From Parachlamydiaceae bacterium (GTDB taxonomy: Bacteria > Chlamydiota > Chlamydiia > Chlamydiales > Parachlamydiaceae), in assembly GCA_030147755.1 (NCBI GenBank), contig JASBUW010000017.1, positions 1 through 48,728 of the forward strand: DNA of 48,728 bases, in the 5' to 3' direction. This document shows, piece by piece, positions 1 to 6,868 of this stretch (position 1 is its first letter; every line of letters begins with the position of its first letter). The notes below the pieces were generated by a model, which saw nothing but the letters and a program-made list of their open reading frames with translations, made no database searches and was not told the origin of the DNA. Position numbers and translations under genes: made by a program.

Positions 1-4
1 CCGT

Positions 5-99
5 GTAGCACTGCTAACCGCAGTGCAATATATTGTGCGTTAAATCCCAGAACGAGCGCTAAACGCGCTCGGTCTGGGCTAATGCAGTTAGAGTGCTAC
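5..99. repeat. Long imperfect inverted repeat (nested hairpin)
   Basis: An outer stem pairs 5-12 (GTAGCACT) with 92-99 (AGTGCTAC) and continues as 14-18 (CTAAC) with 87-91 (GTTAG). A strong inner hairpin pairs 46-59 with 65-78 with one mismatch and a 5-nt loop at 60-64. The stretch 1-189 has no convincing gene. It lies just downstream of the last minus-strand T3SS gene, so it could be an operon-end structure, a small structured RNA or a repeat copy. Only the pairing is directly seen. Confidence 0.6.
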
Positions 100-189
100 C
101 GCACAAATGGCAAATAGTCTATGTACACAGTGAACCTATACGAGGTGATTTCGAAATCATCTCTTGCGTCTACGCCACACATTCTTATG

Positions 190-669
190 TTATTTTTTAT
201 CTTTACCTTTGTCTTCTGCTTCTTCTTCGTCTTCCGGTTGTCCGACAAAGAAAGGCGCTTTGGATTTTTTCATGAGATCTTTGCCTGCCCACTCTATAGC
301 GGTATGCGCTAAATTCTTAACAGTAGGATCTGTTGACTTTTCAGCCGCTTCGTGAATGAGTTTTTCGCCTTTTGCTTGCTTCCCTTTTGTCAATAGATTG
401 CAAATACCCAAGAAGGTTTGTGCCAAATAATTATCCGGCTCTTCCCTAAGAATTTCTTCATACAATTTCATGGCCTGTTTAAGTTCCATTTTGTTCAACG
501 CAATATAGGCCATGCCTAGCCGCGGAGCAGTATGCGTGGGATTAAGCGCTTGTGCCGCTTGAAAAATACGTGTAGCACTCATCTCATCTAATTGTTTGAC
601 AGCGACAAAGCCAGCTTCGATAAAAAGAGCAAAATCTTCTTTAAATTCATCAAATTTTTCTAGATCCAT
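190..669 (-). CDS. cdsG: TPR protein, CdsG-like T3SS needle chaperone candidate
   Basis: This 159-aa protein is mostly helical, with TPR-like repeats over about residues 28-105 (for example the LNPTHTAPRLGMAYIALNK segment followed by LYEEILREEPDNYLAQTFLG). The tail is very acidic and lysine-rich. It is the last gene of the CdsD-CdsE run and starts 31 bp after the CdsE-like stop, with the Shine-Dalgarno AAGGATGG before ATG. In C. trachomatis the corresponding position holds CT667 (CdsG), a helical chaperone proposed to bind the needle subunit CdsF together with CdsE. The assignment rests on position, size and TPR character. A generic TPR chaperone for another substrate is the alternative. Confidence 0.6.
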   Translation of the reverse strand: MDLEKFDEFKEDFALFIEAGFVAVKQLDEMSATRIFQAAQALNPTHTAPRLGMAYIALNKMELKQAMKLYEEILREEPDNYLAQTFLGICNLLTKGKQAKGEKLIHEAAEKSTDPTVKNLAHTAIEWAGKDLMKKSKAPFFVGQPEDEEEAEDKGKDKK

Positions 670-700
670 ATATCCATCCTTTTGCTTTAACTATCTTGCT

Positions 701-961
701 TTATCTACCCTTTTTAACAGGGGGATTTGTCACACGTGCGAAAACTTTGAGAAGAGCGTTATAGCCATGCAGCAAGGTTCCTAGACGATCGAAAACCTCT
801 TTATCGTCTCCTGTACGCAGCACTTCCTTAATCTTTTGAATACGAGATTCGATTTGTTGCTTGATTTCTCTCGCCTTATTCGGATCTTCCTTGATTTCTT
901 TCTCAATATCAAAAAGAAGTTCTTCTCCTTTTCCTTTTTTTTGGCCTTCTAAACCAAACAT
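701..961 (-). CDS. cdsE: CdsE-like small T3SS protein (needle chaperone candidate)
   Basis: This is an 86-aa charged, all-helical protein starting MFGLEGQKKGKGEELL. It matches the size and style of chlamydial CT665 (CdsE), which with CdsG is proposed to escort the needle protein. I chose the ATG at 961 because GAGGTG lies just upstream as a ribosome site; a GTG at 973 would overlap that site. It lacks the WNP-type motif expected of a T3SS needle subunit, so it is not the needle itself. It lies between CdsD and the CdsG-like gene. In Chlamydia the needle gene cdsF sits between cdsE and cdsG, but here only 31 bp separate them, so cdsF must be elsewhere. Confidence 0.6.
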   Translation of the reverse strand: MFGLEGQKKGKGEELLFDIEKEIKEDPNKAREIKQQIESRIQKIKEVLRTGDDKEVFDRLGTLLHGYNALLKVFARVTNPPVKKGR

Positions 962-1006
962 AATGCACCTCACTTGTCATTTATTCTATTAATAACCTTT
1001 TAGCGG

Positions 1007-2839
1007 TTAGTAATCAATACGATATTTAGTTCCCTCTTTTTCTAAAAATACGGTATCCGCTGTAATTTTCTTGATTTCCATCCCTTCTAAATTATCACCC
1101 TCAGATAAAATGCGTCCATTGATGACCACTGTGTACTTGTTGCCCACTCTAGATTCACCGGTTACATGATAACGATCTGAGAGATTAATAATGCCCATTT
1201 CCGGAGCTTGCGTACGGACATAGTTATTGACAATGCGTACACCTGGAATTTCTTTCACTTTGGCAATCAACTGATTGACTTGATCCAGTTTATCGCCCGG
1301 CGCGTTTCCGGATAAAGAAATTTCTCCGTTAGACATTTTGGCTGTCACATTGCGTAAGCCCATGTCTTGGATCCATGCATTGATTTGATTCAAAACATCT
1401 TCTTCGACAACCACTTGTCTCTTCAATAAATCTAAATAGGGGAAATTTAAGCTAATGTAATCCGATAGTTGCTCGGCTTGCTTGCGTGTTTGCAAGTAAC
1501 CTGAAAGGACAAACTGACCGGCTGCAGGTGAATGAATTGTAATTCCTTTCCAAGCAGGGTTTTTAGCCAAGATAGAATTCACTTCTTGCCAGACATATTC
1601 ATCAATGATAATTCCTGAATCATCAACGGATGATAATTTTAGTCCTTGTAGATTGTAAAGTAATTGATTTTTCTCAGCTGCGGTGGCGACATGTCCAATT
1701 AAAAGAAGTCCATTTGTGGCTTTTTGATAAGTATAGCGAATTGCAGGAAAAGGACGTAAAGCCTGTTGGATCAATTCGGCTGTGTTTTTTTGCGGAGCCA
1801 CTTCTACAGGAGCTGCTTTAAACAAGGCGGAGGCTCCCATGCCGGCGAGCATAAACAGACCAATAATAATGGCTAGCAGAATCAAAGGCCCATAATGACG
1901 CTCATGTTTTGGAGGAATATGAATTTCAGACAAAGGAGCAGGTGTAGGAGCGACGTCTGGTGTAGGAGCAGATGTTTCAACTTCTTCCACGCGAGGCTTT
2001 TCTTCTTGCTGTAAAACTTTGACAATAGAGGGAAGAAGCGGAGAAATAATGGTTTGCATTTCGCCTTCGCGGTCATAAACAACGAAAGAAGAGGTTCCTA
2101 AAGTGACAATGACGTTAGGTTCAAGGGGTTGTTTACCTTCGAGAGGCGAACCGCCGATAAGAACACCGTTACGACTTTTTAAGTCTTCGATCACCAATGT
2201 ATCTTCAGCTGTTACGGTAATTTTAGCATGTTGGCGAGAAACGCTGGTATCGTGAAAGACAATATCACAACTATGAGGATCGGTTCCCAACACATAACTG
2301 TAGCCCGATTGCATATGAAATTCGGCTCCATTATTGGGACCTCCAATGACTTTCATGAGCCAACGACCCGTTTCAACTAAACCAAAGTTAATTTCAGCTA
2401 AAGGAGCGTTTTCTTCTTCATCAAAAATGGTGTCTTCAGCTGATTCTTCATATTTTTCATCAGGGGCTAGAGAGCGTTCCGGAGTTGCTACAGGAGCTTG
2501 TTGAAGAAGTCCTTCTTCACCTAAAATGTGAGCAGAAGCATCTTCATAATAGCGAAATAGGCTATTTCCTACTTTAATCGTATCCCCTTGCTGTAAAAGG
2601 CGCGACTGATTTCCCAAGTCTTCGTCATTAACCTGAATAGGGTTGGTGGAACTTAAATTTTCGACAGTGATTCCCTCTGGAGTGCGACGAGCAATAAAAT
2701 GCCTACGTGAGACGAGAGGATCTTGAATGACAAGTTGGCAAGCATCGGGATCGCGTCCAATCACCCAGATATCCCCATCCTCTAAAGTGAGGTTAAGCCC
2801 TTTGAGATCACCTTCTTCTGCCACTAATTTTGCAACCAT
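1007..2839 (-). CDS. cdsD: CdsD: FHA-domain inner-membrane ring protein of the T3SS (SctD)
   Basis: This 610-aa protein has the chlamydial SctD architecture. Residues about 25-95 form a first FHA domain (VIGRDPDAC, then SRRH and ENLSSTNPI). Residues about 165-260 form a second (GTDPHSCDIVF, SVSRQHAKI, DLKSRNGVLIG). A Pro/Glu-rich linker and one membrane segment near 317-342 (LILLAIIIGLFMLAGMGAS) follow. The C-terminal half has BON/ring-building-like repeats typical of YscD/PrgH periplasmic domains. FHA domains bind phosphothreonine, and CdsD of Chlamydia is phosphorylated by a Ser/Thr kinase. The start is well placed (AAGGATGG before ATG). It is shorter than the roughly 830-aa C. trachomatis CT664, the loss lying in the linker. 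Confidence 0.92.
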   Translation of the reverse strand: MVAKLVAEEGDLKGLNLTLEDGDIWVIGRDPDACQLVIQDPLVSRRHFIARRTPEGITVENLSSTNPIQVNDEDLGNQSRLLQQGDTIKVGNSLFRYYEDASAHILGEEGLLQQAPVATPERSLAPDEKYEESAEDTIFDEEENAPLAEINFGLVETGRWLMKVIGGPNNGAEFHMQSGYSYVLGTDPHSCDIVFHDTSVSRQHAKITVTAEDTLVIEDLKSRNGVLIGGSPLEGKQPLEPNVIVTLGTSSFVVYDREGEMQTIISPLLPSIVKVLQQEEKPRVEEVETSAPTPDVAPTPAPLSEIHIPPKHERHYGPLILLAIIIGLFMLAGMGASALFKAAPVEVAPQKNTAELIQQALRPFPAIRYTYQKATNGLLLIGHVATAAEKNQLLYNLQGLKLSSVDDSGIIIDEYVWQEVNSILAKNPAWKGITIHSPAAGQFVLSGYLQTRKQAEQLSDYISLNFPYLDLLKRQVVVEEDVLNQINAWIQDMGLRNVTAKMSNGEISLSGNAPGDKLDQVNQLIAKVKEIPGVRIVNNYVRTQAPEMGIINLSDRYHVTGESRVGNKYTVVINGRILSEGDNLEGMEIKKITADTVFLEKEGTKYRIDY

Positions 2840-2877
2840 AACCCATCCTTATTAAGTTAAGAAAAGCATAGCAAATT

Positions 2878-3267
2878 TTATTGATGGTTTAATGCTTCTT
2901 TTCGCCAAAAATCTATTACGCTAATGAAATCTTCTAGTCTGTCTTTAAAATCTTTGTACGAACTATTGTAATCTAGCTCCAACGAAAGCGTCAATAGATT
3001 CCCTTCTTCATTGAGTCCAATTGCAGCTCCTCTCGTTCCTTTGCCAAATAAATTGGCTTCCATGACACGCATGAGAAAAGCTTCTTTATTGACTTGGGGG
3101 CAATCGCCAATGATTCCCTTTAGCAAATAACTGTGTTCCAGCTGAATGGCTTCGACTTGAATATCCTCTAAAGGGATGGTGTAATGAGTATGATCAGGGG
3201 TTAAAGTGAGGATGTCCTCTTTCATGGAGAGTTCATGACCTAATTGATTCACGAGTTCTTTCAACAT
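2878..3267 (-). CDS. CesT/SycE-type T3SS chaperone (CT663-like)
   Basis: This 129-aa protein has the alpha/beta pattern of class I T3SS chaperones: a leading helix (MLKELVNQLGHELSM), strands around THYTIPLED, a central helix with FLMRVMEANLFGKGTRGAAIGL and a final helix. The motif of N/L-F-G-x-G-T-x-G-A followed by a strand is typical of Tir/CesT chaperones. It lies directly upstream of cdsD, as CT663 does upstream of CT664 in C. trachomatis. CT663 has been reported both as a chaperone and as an RNA-polymerase-binding regulator; whether this protein does either is inference. The Shine-Dalgarno is GAGGAT. Confidence 0.75.
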   Translation of the reverse strand: MLKELVNQLGHELSMKEDILTLTPDHTHYTIPLEDIQVEAIQLEHSYLLKGIIGDCPQVNKEAFLMRVMEANLFGKGTRGAAIGLNEEGNLLTLSLELDYNSSYKDFKDRLEDFISVIDFWRKEALNHQ

Positions 3268-3313
3268 AAAAGTATCCTCGCTTTTGATAAGCTCTCAATT
3301 TATCTTTTTAATC

Positions 3314-3388
3314 TCTCTGTGCTCTCTGTGTCCTCTGTGGTTAAATTTAAATAATTCATAACCACAGAGGACACAGAGAGCACAGAGA
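3314..3388. repeat. Intergenic hairpin of 9-bp units, CTCTGTG type
   Basis: The arms 3314-3343 and 3359-3388 are perfectly complementary over 30 bp with a 15-nt loop. Each arm is three CTCTGTG cores repeated every 9 bp with variable 2-bp fillers. It separates the candidate copD-like gene (upstream) from the CesT-chaperone gene (downstream), both on the minus strand. Relatives lie at 18611-18673 and 35532-35601. It may act as a terminator or attenuator, or be a repeat element. Confidence 0.85.
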
Positions 3389-3420
3389 AGAACAAAAGAG
3401 AAAGGGTTCACCTCAATTTT

Positions 3421-3454
3421 TTTCTCTGTGGTTAAATGAATCACCACAGAGAAA
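3421..3454. terminator. Short CTCTGTGG hairpin after the 368-aa gene
   Basis: Perfect 12-bp arms (3421-3432 and 3443-3454) flank a 10-nt loop. It sits only 10 bp downstream of the stop of the minus-strand gene ending at 3465, and its core is a single CTCTGTGGT unit of the neighbouring hairpin family. Its place fits a transcript-end structure, but on the minus strand it is not followed by a clean T-run, so a terminator role is uncertain. Confidence 0.4.
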
Positions 3455-3464
3455 GGTTTTAGAT

Positions 3465-4571
3465 TTATCCTTGCGTACCATAAGAGGTAGCGCGCGATTC
3501 GGCTTGGATGTAGTTTTTGAAAGTGTCATTATCTTTATCGCGTTCTTGTTTATCTTTATCCGCTGCTTGTTGAGCATTTTGCCAAAGCGATTCTCTTAAT
3601 TTTGCTTCGGTCTCCAATAGGCCTGCTTGTCTTTCTTTTTCCGTTTGGGCAACAGTAAATCCGCTTTCCGTTGCAGAGGTTGCAGCTTGTACGAGACTTG
3701 TCAGTGCGCGTGATACCGCTTGGTTTTGTTGATCTAAAGGCATCTGGATTTCACGTTTTTTACCGGCTTCATTTACGTTCATCTCAGCCAGTGCTTTTTT
3801 GCTAGCCTCTAACTCTGCTTTTTCTAGTTCATTTAAAACTTTAGGAAGTGGAACTGGTTGATCTGGATTATCACCTTGTATAACAAGTTCGTTTCCATCT
3901 TTATCAACCGGCTTGTCTGCTAATTTATTATATTTTTTTAGCACTTCTGATTTTTCTTTAGTAAAATCTTCTTGAGCTTTTCCTACATTAGACGCCATGA
4001 CTTTGACTTCTCTTAAAGAAATTAAGCCCGACGCTGCTTGCCCAATCGCTTGTGTCATTTGGCCTGCCGCCTTATCTAAACCGGCCAGATAAGTTGCGGC
4101 TATCGAGGCTAATTTGAATAACATGTACTCTTCTCTATTTTTCAAGCCATATTTGGCTTCTGTGGTCCAATTTTGGGTATTTAAACGACGGATTTCAGTA
4201 TAGAGGACCATCGCTATACTAAGAGGTGATATCTTTGAAAAAGAAGCCGTTTGTGATAATTTTATCGGGGAGCCACCCTCTGTTTTTAGCGCATCAGGAA
4301 GAGGCGGACTAGGCAGATCAGCAGGAGGATCTTCTTGTGGTATATCCCTCACATCTTCTACATCCCGCACACTCAAAACATCTACTTCTCTGCTCACATC
4401 TCTTTTTTCCAAAGCTTTGGCTTCATTCAGCTTCTCAAGGGCTTTTGCGTCCTGTTTGTCTACCGTTTTTTTGTCTTGCGCTTCGCCCTTACCTTTCAAA
4501 AGGCCTAATTCGCCAGGAAGAGGAAGAAAGGGTAAATCACCTTGTGCGCCTTCTAATTTTATGTCACCCAT
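3465..4571 (-). CDS. Candidate CopD-like minor translocator (SctB) or T3SS-secreted protein
   Basis: This 368-aa protein has a low-complexity, Pro/Lys/Asp-rich first third (to about residue 95). A moderately hydrophobic, amphipathic helical centre follows at about 110-200 (ISPLSIAMVLYTEIRRL, LFKLASIAATYLAGLDKA, IGQAASGLISLREV). The C-terminal part is helical and Gln/Ala-rich. It is the last gene of the translocator block containing a CopB-like protein and two SycD chaperones, where YopD/CopD-type proteins usually sit. This organisation and the single amphipathic centre suggest SctB, but I see no decisive motif. It could instead be an effector. The Shine-Dalgarno AAGGAC precedes the ATG. Confidence 0.45.
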   Translation of the reverse strand: MGDIKLEGAQGDLPFLPLPGELGLLKGKGEAQDKKTVDKQDAKALEKLNEAKALEKRDVSREVDVLSVRDVEDVRDIPQEDPPADLPSPPLPDALKTEGGSPIKLSQTASFSKISPLSIAMVLYTEIRRLNTQNWTTEAKYGLKNREEYMLFKLASIAATYLAGLDKAAGQMTQAIGQAASGLISLREVKVMASNVGKAQEDFTKEKSEVLKKYNKLADKPVDKDGNELVIQGDNPDQPVPLPKVLNELEKAELEASKKALAEMNVNEAGKKREIQMPLDQQNQAVSRALTSLVQAATSATESGFTVAQTEKERQAGLLETEAKLRESLWQNAQQAADKDKQERDKDNDTFKNYIQAESRATSYGTQG

Positions 4572-4606
4572 AATTTAAGTCCTTTATTATATTATTAAAT
4601 AATTAG

Positions 4607-5581
4607 TTATGCGACTTGTTGTGTTATTATATTAATGTTTTTGCTTTGTTTATAAAAAATATTATTTAAATTTTTACTTAATTGATTACACACCATCATG
4701 ATCGTGTTCATGTCTTGTTCAAGTTGTGGATAAGAGAGTTCAAAAGCTTCTAAAATGGTTTGCAAAGCGTGTTTCACAGCATCTAAGCGATTTTCGCGGC
4801 CCTCCATTAAATAATGAATGACCTCCAATTGACTGAGAACAACTGTTGTGATGGCCTCATCGAGTAGGTGTTCCGTTTGTGCTTGTTCTACTCCTTGTCT
4901 CACAGAGGCGAGCGTAGGTTTTAGATGCTGTTGCAATAATTCAAATAAGTGATCCTCCTCTATTTGTTGTTCTGTATTCAGCAGAATGAGCAACACGCAG
5001 ATAAAGCCCATTCCGATTTCTTCTATCTGTTTCTGGCTCTCTTTTTCTAAATTAAGTCCTTGAGTGAGAGCCTGTAAAGCGGATTCGATTGCCTGTGATC
5101 CCAAGACAAACGTGAGGCTGAGCTCCCTCAATAAATGGTGTCCTTTGCGTGCCTCTTCTCTCTCAGTTTGGGGAAGACGTTGTTTCCATTGATGCGCTAA
5201 GTGAGCAGTCAAATAGAAGGTTCCTAGAGAGATCCATTCTATGCCGGGCACCAATAACGAGAGTTTCTCTTGTTCCTGTGTTCTTAAAGAGAGTTGCATA
5301 ATCCGTGCCATTCCTTGGTGGATCCGCTGCAAAGTAGGGCCGATGAATCCCGCTTGACTCTGTTCAGTTTCTTGCGCCCATAGCGCCGCTTGGCAAGACA
5401 AAATCAAACGCGCGTGAGAGCCGGTGAGATGCCACTGTGTTTGCCATTTCAAAAAGCGCATTAGGGTCTGCAAGAAGAGTCCTTGTTTTTGCGTAAAGGA
5501 TTGCGTCTGCAAGAGTTTTTCACTTGCCGTTAACTGGCGCTCTAGGCGCTTGAGTTTATGAGACGCTTGATCTTGCTTCAT
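4607..5581 (-). CDS. Unrecognised helical protein of the T3SS translocator operon
   Basis: This 324-aa protein has no signal peptide or clear membrane span and is almost entirely alpha-helical with many Gln, Leu and Glu residues. A hydrophobic stretch near 190-203 (MGFICVLLILLN) is probably a buried helix. Only 5 bp separate its start from the stop of the 222-aa gene upstream, so the two are surely co-transcribed and perhaps translationally coupled. The position between SycD/CopB and the CopD-like candidate suggests a T3SS chaperone, gatekeeper-like regulator or secreted component. I do not recognise the family. Confidence 0.5.
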   Translation of the reverse strand: MKQDQASHKLKRLERQLTASEKLLQTQSFTQKQGLFLQTLMRFLKWQTQWHLTGSHARLILSCQAALWAQETEQSQAGFIGPTLQRIHQGMARIMQLSLRTQEQEKLSLLVPGIEWISLGTFYLTAHLAHQWKQRLPQTEREEARKGHHLLRELSLTFVLGSQAIESALQALTQGLNLEKESQKQIEEIGMGFICVLLILLNTEQQIEEDHLFELLQQHLKPTLASVRQGVEQAQTEHLLDEAITTVVLSQLEVIHYLMEGRENRLDAVKHALQTILEAFELSYPQLEQDMNTIMMVCNQLSKNLNNIFYKQSKNINIITQQVA

Positions 5582-5586
5582 ATGGC

Positions 5587-6255
5587 CTACTGATTGTCAC
5601 TCTGTTTAAAAGGCTTAATTACACTTAAAAAGGCGATGCTCTCCTTCAGTTGATTGGAAACTTGATGTAAAGCTTCACGACCGGGTGCATCCACGCCTAA
5701 TAAGTCTACGTAGCGTTCCAGCGCGTGTAGAGTTTGGACTCCCATTGCGCGTGTTTCTTGTTGGACCAGATTCAACAGAGCGTATTCTTGTTGTGTATGC
5801 GTGCTCAATTGCTCGGGGGTTACTTTTAATAGAGTCAGTTGATTGGCAAAAGTCACGAGATAGGCTTCTTGGTGTAAGCTGGCATCTAACGCTAATAAAT
5901 CAGGATCTCTTTCTTCTAAGGGTTGTTTCTCGTCTTCATTCAATTTGTGTTTAAGCATAGGCGGAAGGCTTTCGCGACGTTGAAGATAATAGTCACGACT
6001 CGGATCGGTTTTTTGCGATTCCTCTTCAAAAGCTGTGCGCGCAAGCGGAACAAGCGAAGGTTGGTTAGAGTCTGCTGCTTGACTATGCACACTGATGAGT
6101 ACTTCTAAAGGCGTTTCTAAACTATCTGTCGTTAAATGAGCGCCTTTACCGTTATCTGCACCTTGTAGACTTCTCTTTGCCAACTGTTCTTGTTCTAAAT
6201 CATGATTAAATTTTTCATAAGAGCTAGAAGATTTGTCGGTGAATGAAATATCCAT
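5587..6255 (-). CDS. Unrecognised acidic protein of the T3SS translocator operon
   Basis: This 222-aa protein has an N-terminal half rich in Ser, Asp, Glu and Gln and probably disordered (MDISFTDKSSSSYEKF start). The C-terminal half is helical from about residue 120 on (LHQEAYLVTFANQL, QEYALLNLVQQETRAM). A Ser-rich disordered N-terminus is common in T3SS substrates, so a secreted protein is plausible. The gene lies 20 bp after the second SycD gene and 5 bp before the 324-aa gene, with Shine-Dalgarno AAGGGTG. Function unknown. Confidence 0.5.
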   Translation of the reverse strand: MDISFTDKSSSSYEKFNHDLEQEQLAKRSLQGADNGKGAHLTTDSLETPLEVLISVHSQAADSNQPSLVPLARTAFEEESQKTDPSRDYYLQRRESLPPMLKHKLNEDEKQPLEERDPDLLALDASLHQEAYLVTFANQLTLLKVTPEQLSTHTQQEYALLNLVQQETRAMGVQTLHALERYVDLLGVDAPGREALHQVSNQLKESIAFLSVIKPFKQSDNQ

Positions 6256-6275
6256 ACTAACACCCTTTGTTTCAC

Positions 6276-6851
6276 TTAAGTCGTAGAAGACTGATTTTCT
6301 TTGAGGACAGTCTTCATATGTTCGATTTCCAACTGAATCTTAGTTTTGAGTTGCGTATATTGAGGTTGGTCACTCGCAATAGATTCAGCTTCTTGTAGAG
6401 CCTCTAAAGCCATCTCTGAACGGCCTAATTTTACCGCACAATCATAGATATGGAAATAAGGAATGGGATTTTGAGGATCTTGGATAGAGCTCTCCAAATA
6501 ATATTTGATGGCGTTTTCATACTCTTTTAGAAAATGATAACAAGAGCCAATGGCAAAGGCATAACGAGGAGGACTAGGATCAAAACGTTTTAGATAACGA
6601 AAAATAGATAAAGCATCTTGGTATTTTCCTGCTTTAAATAAGTTGTACGCGAGTTGATAGATGCGTTCTATTTCATTAGGAGAAATTTCTAAAGCTTCTT
6701 TAAGAGATTTATTTTCTAACAACATTTTAGTTAAAACATCTGCAGCCAATTTCCGTTGATCAGGAGGTACTTCTAATTCTTTATGATGGAGTAATTTTTC
6801 TATTGTCGCTTTGACTTCTTGATAGTCTTCTTGTTGATTGTGATCGACCAT
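6276..6851 (-). CDS. LcrH/SycD-type class II T3SS chaperone (second copy)
   Basis: This 191-aa protein has three TPR motifs in the LcrH/SycD pattern: IYQLAYNLFKAGKYQDALSI, then YAFAIGSCYHFLKEYENAIK, then YFHIYDCAVKLGRSEMALEA. Class II chaperones hold hydrophobic translocators before secretion. I chose the ATG at 6851 because AGGAGG lies 8 nt upstream; an upstream start at 6965 would run back into the preceding CopB-like gene. It begins 17 bp after that gene and is paralogous to the chaperone at 9506-10081, sharing the signature LKEYxNAI and DPQNPIPYxH. It probably serves CopB and/or the CopD-like candidate. Confidence 0.88.
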   Translation of the reverse strand: MVDHNQQEDYQEVKATIEKLLHHKELEVPPDQRKLAADVLTKMLLENKSLKEALEISPNEIERIYQLAYNLFKAGKYQDALSIFRYLKRFDPSPPRYAFAIGSCYHFLKEYENAIKYYLESSIQDPQNPIPYFHIYDCAVKLGRSEMALEALQEAESIASDQPQYTQLKTKIQLEIEHMKTVLKENQSSTT

Positions 6852-6868
6852 AATAGTACCTCCTCTTA

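Noticed and set aside
93..355. Short plus-strand reading frames of about 60 codons
   Set aside because: They overlap one another and the CdsG-like gene in other frames, without ribosome sites or recognisable sequence.
701..961. T3SS needle subunit (CdsF)
   Set aside because: Size fits, but the sequence is strongly charged and lacks the hydrophobic ends and W-N-P type motif of needles; CdsE fits better.
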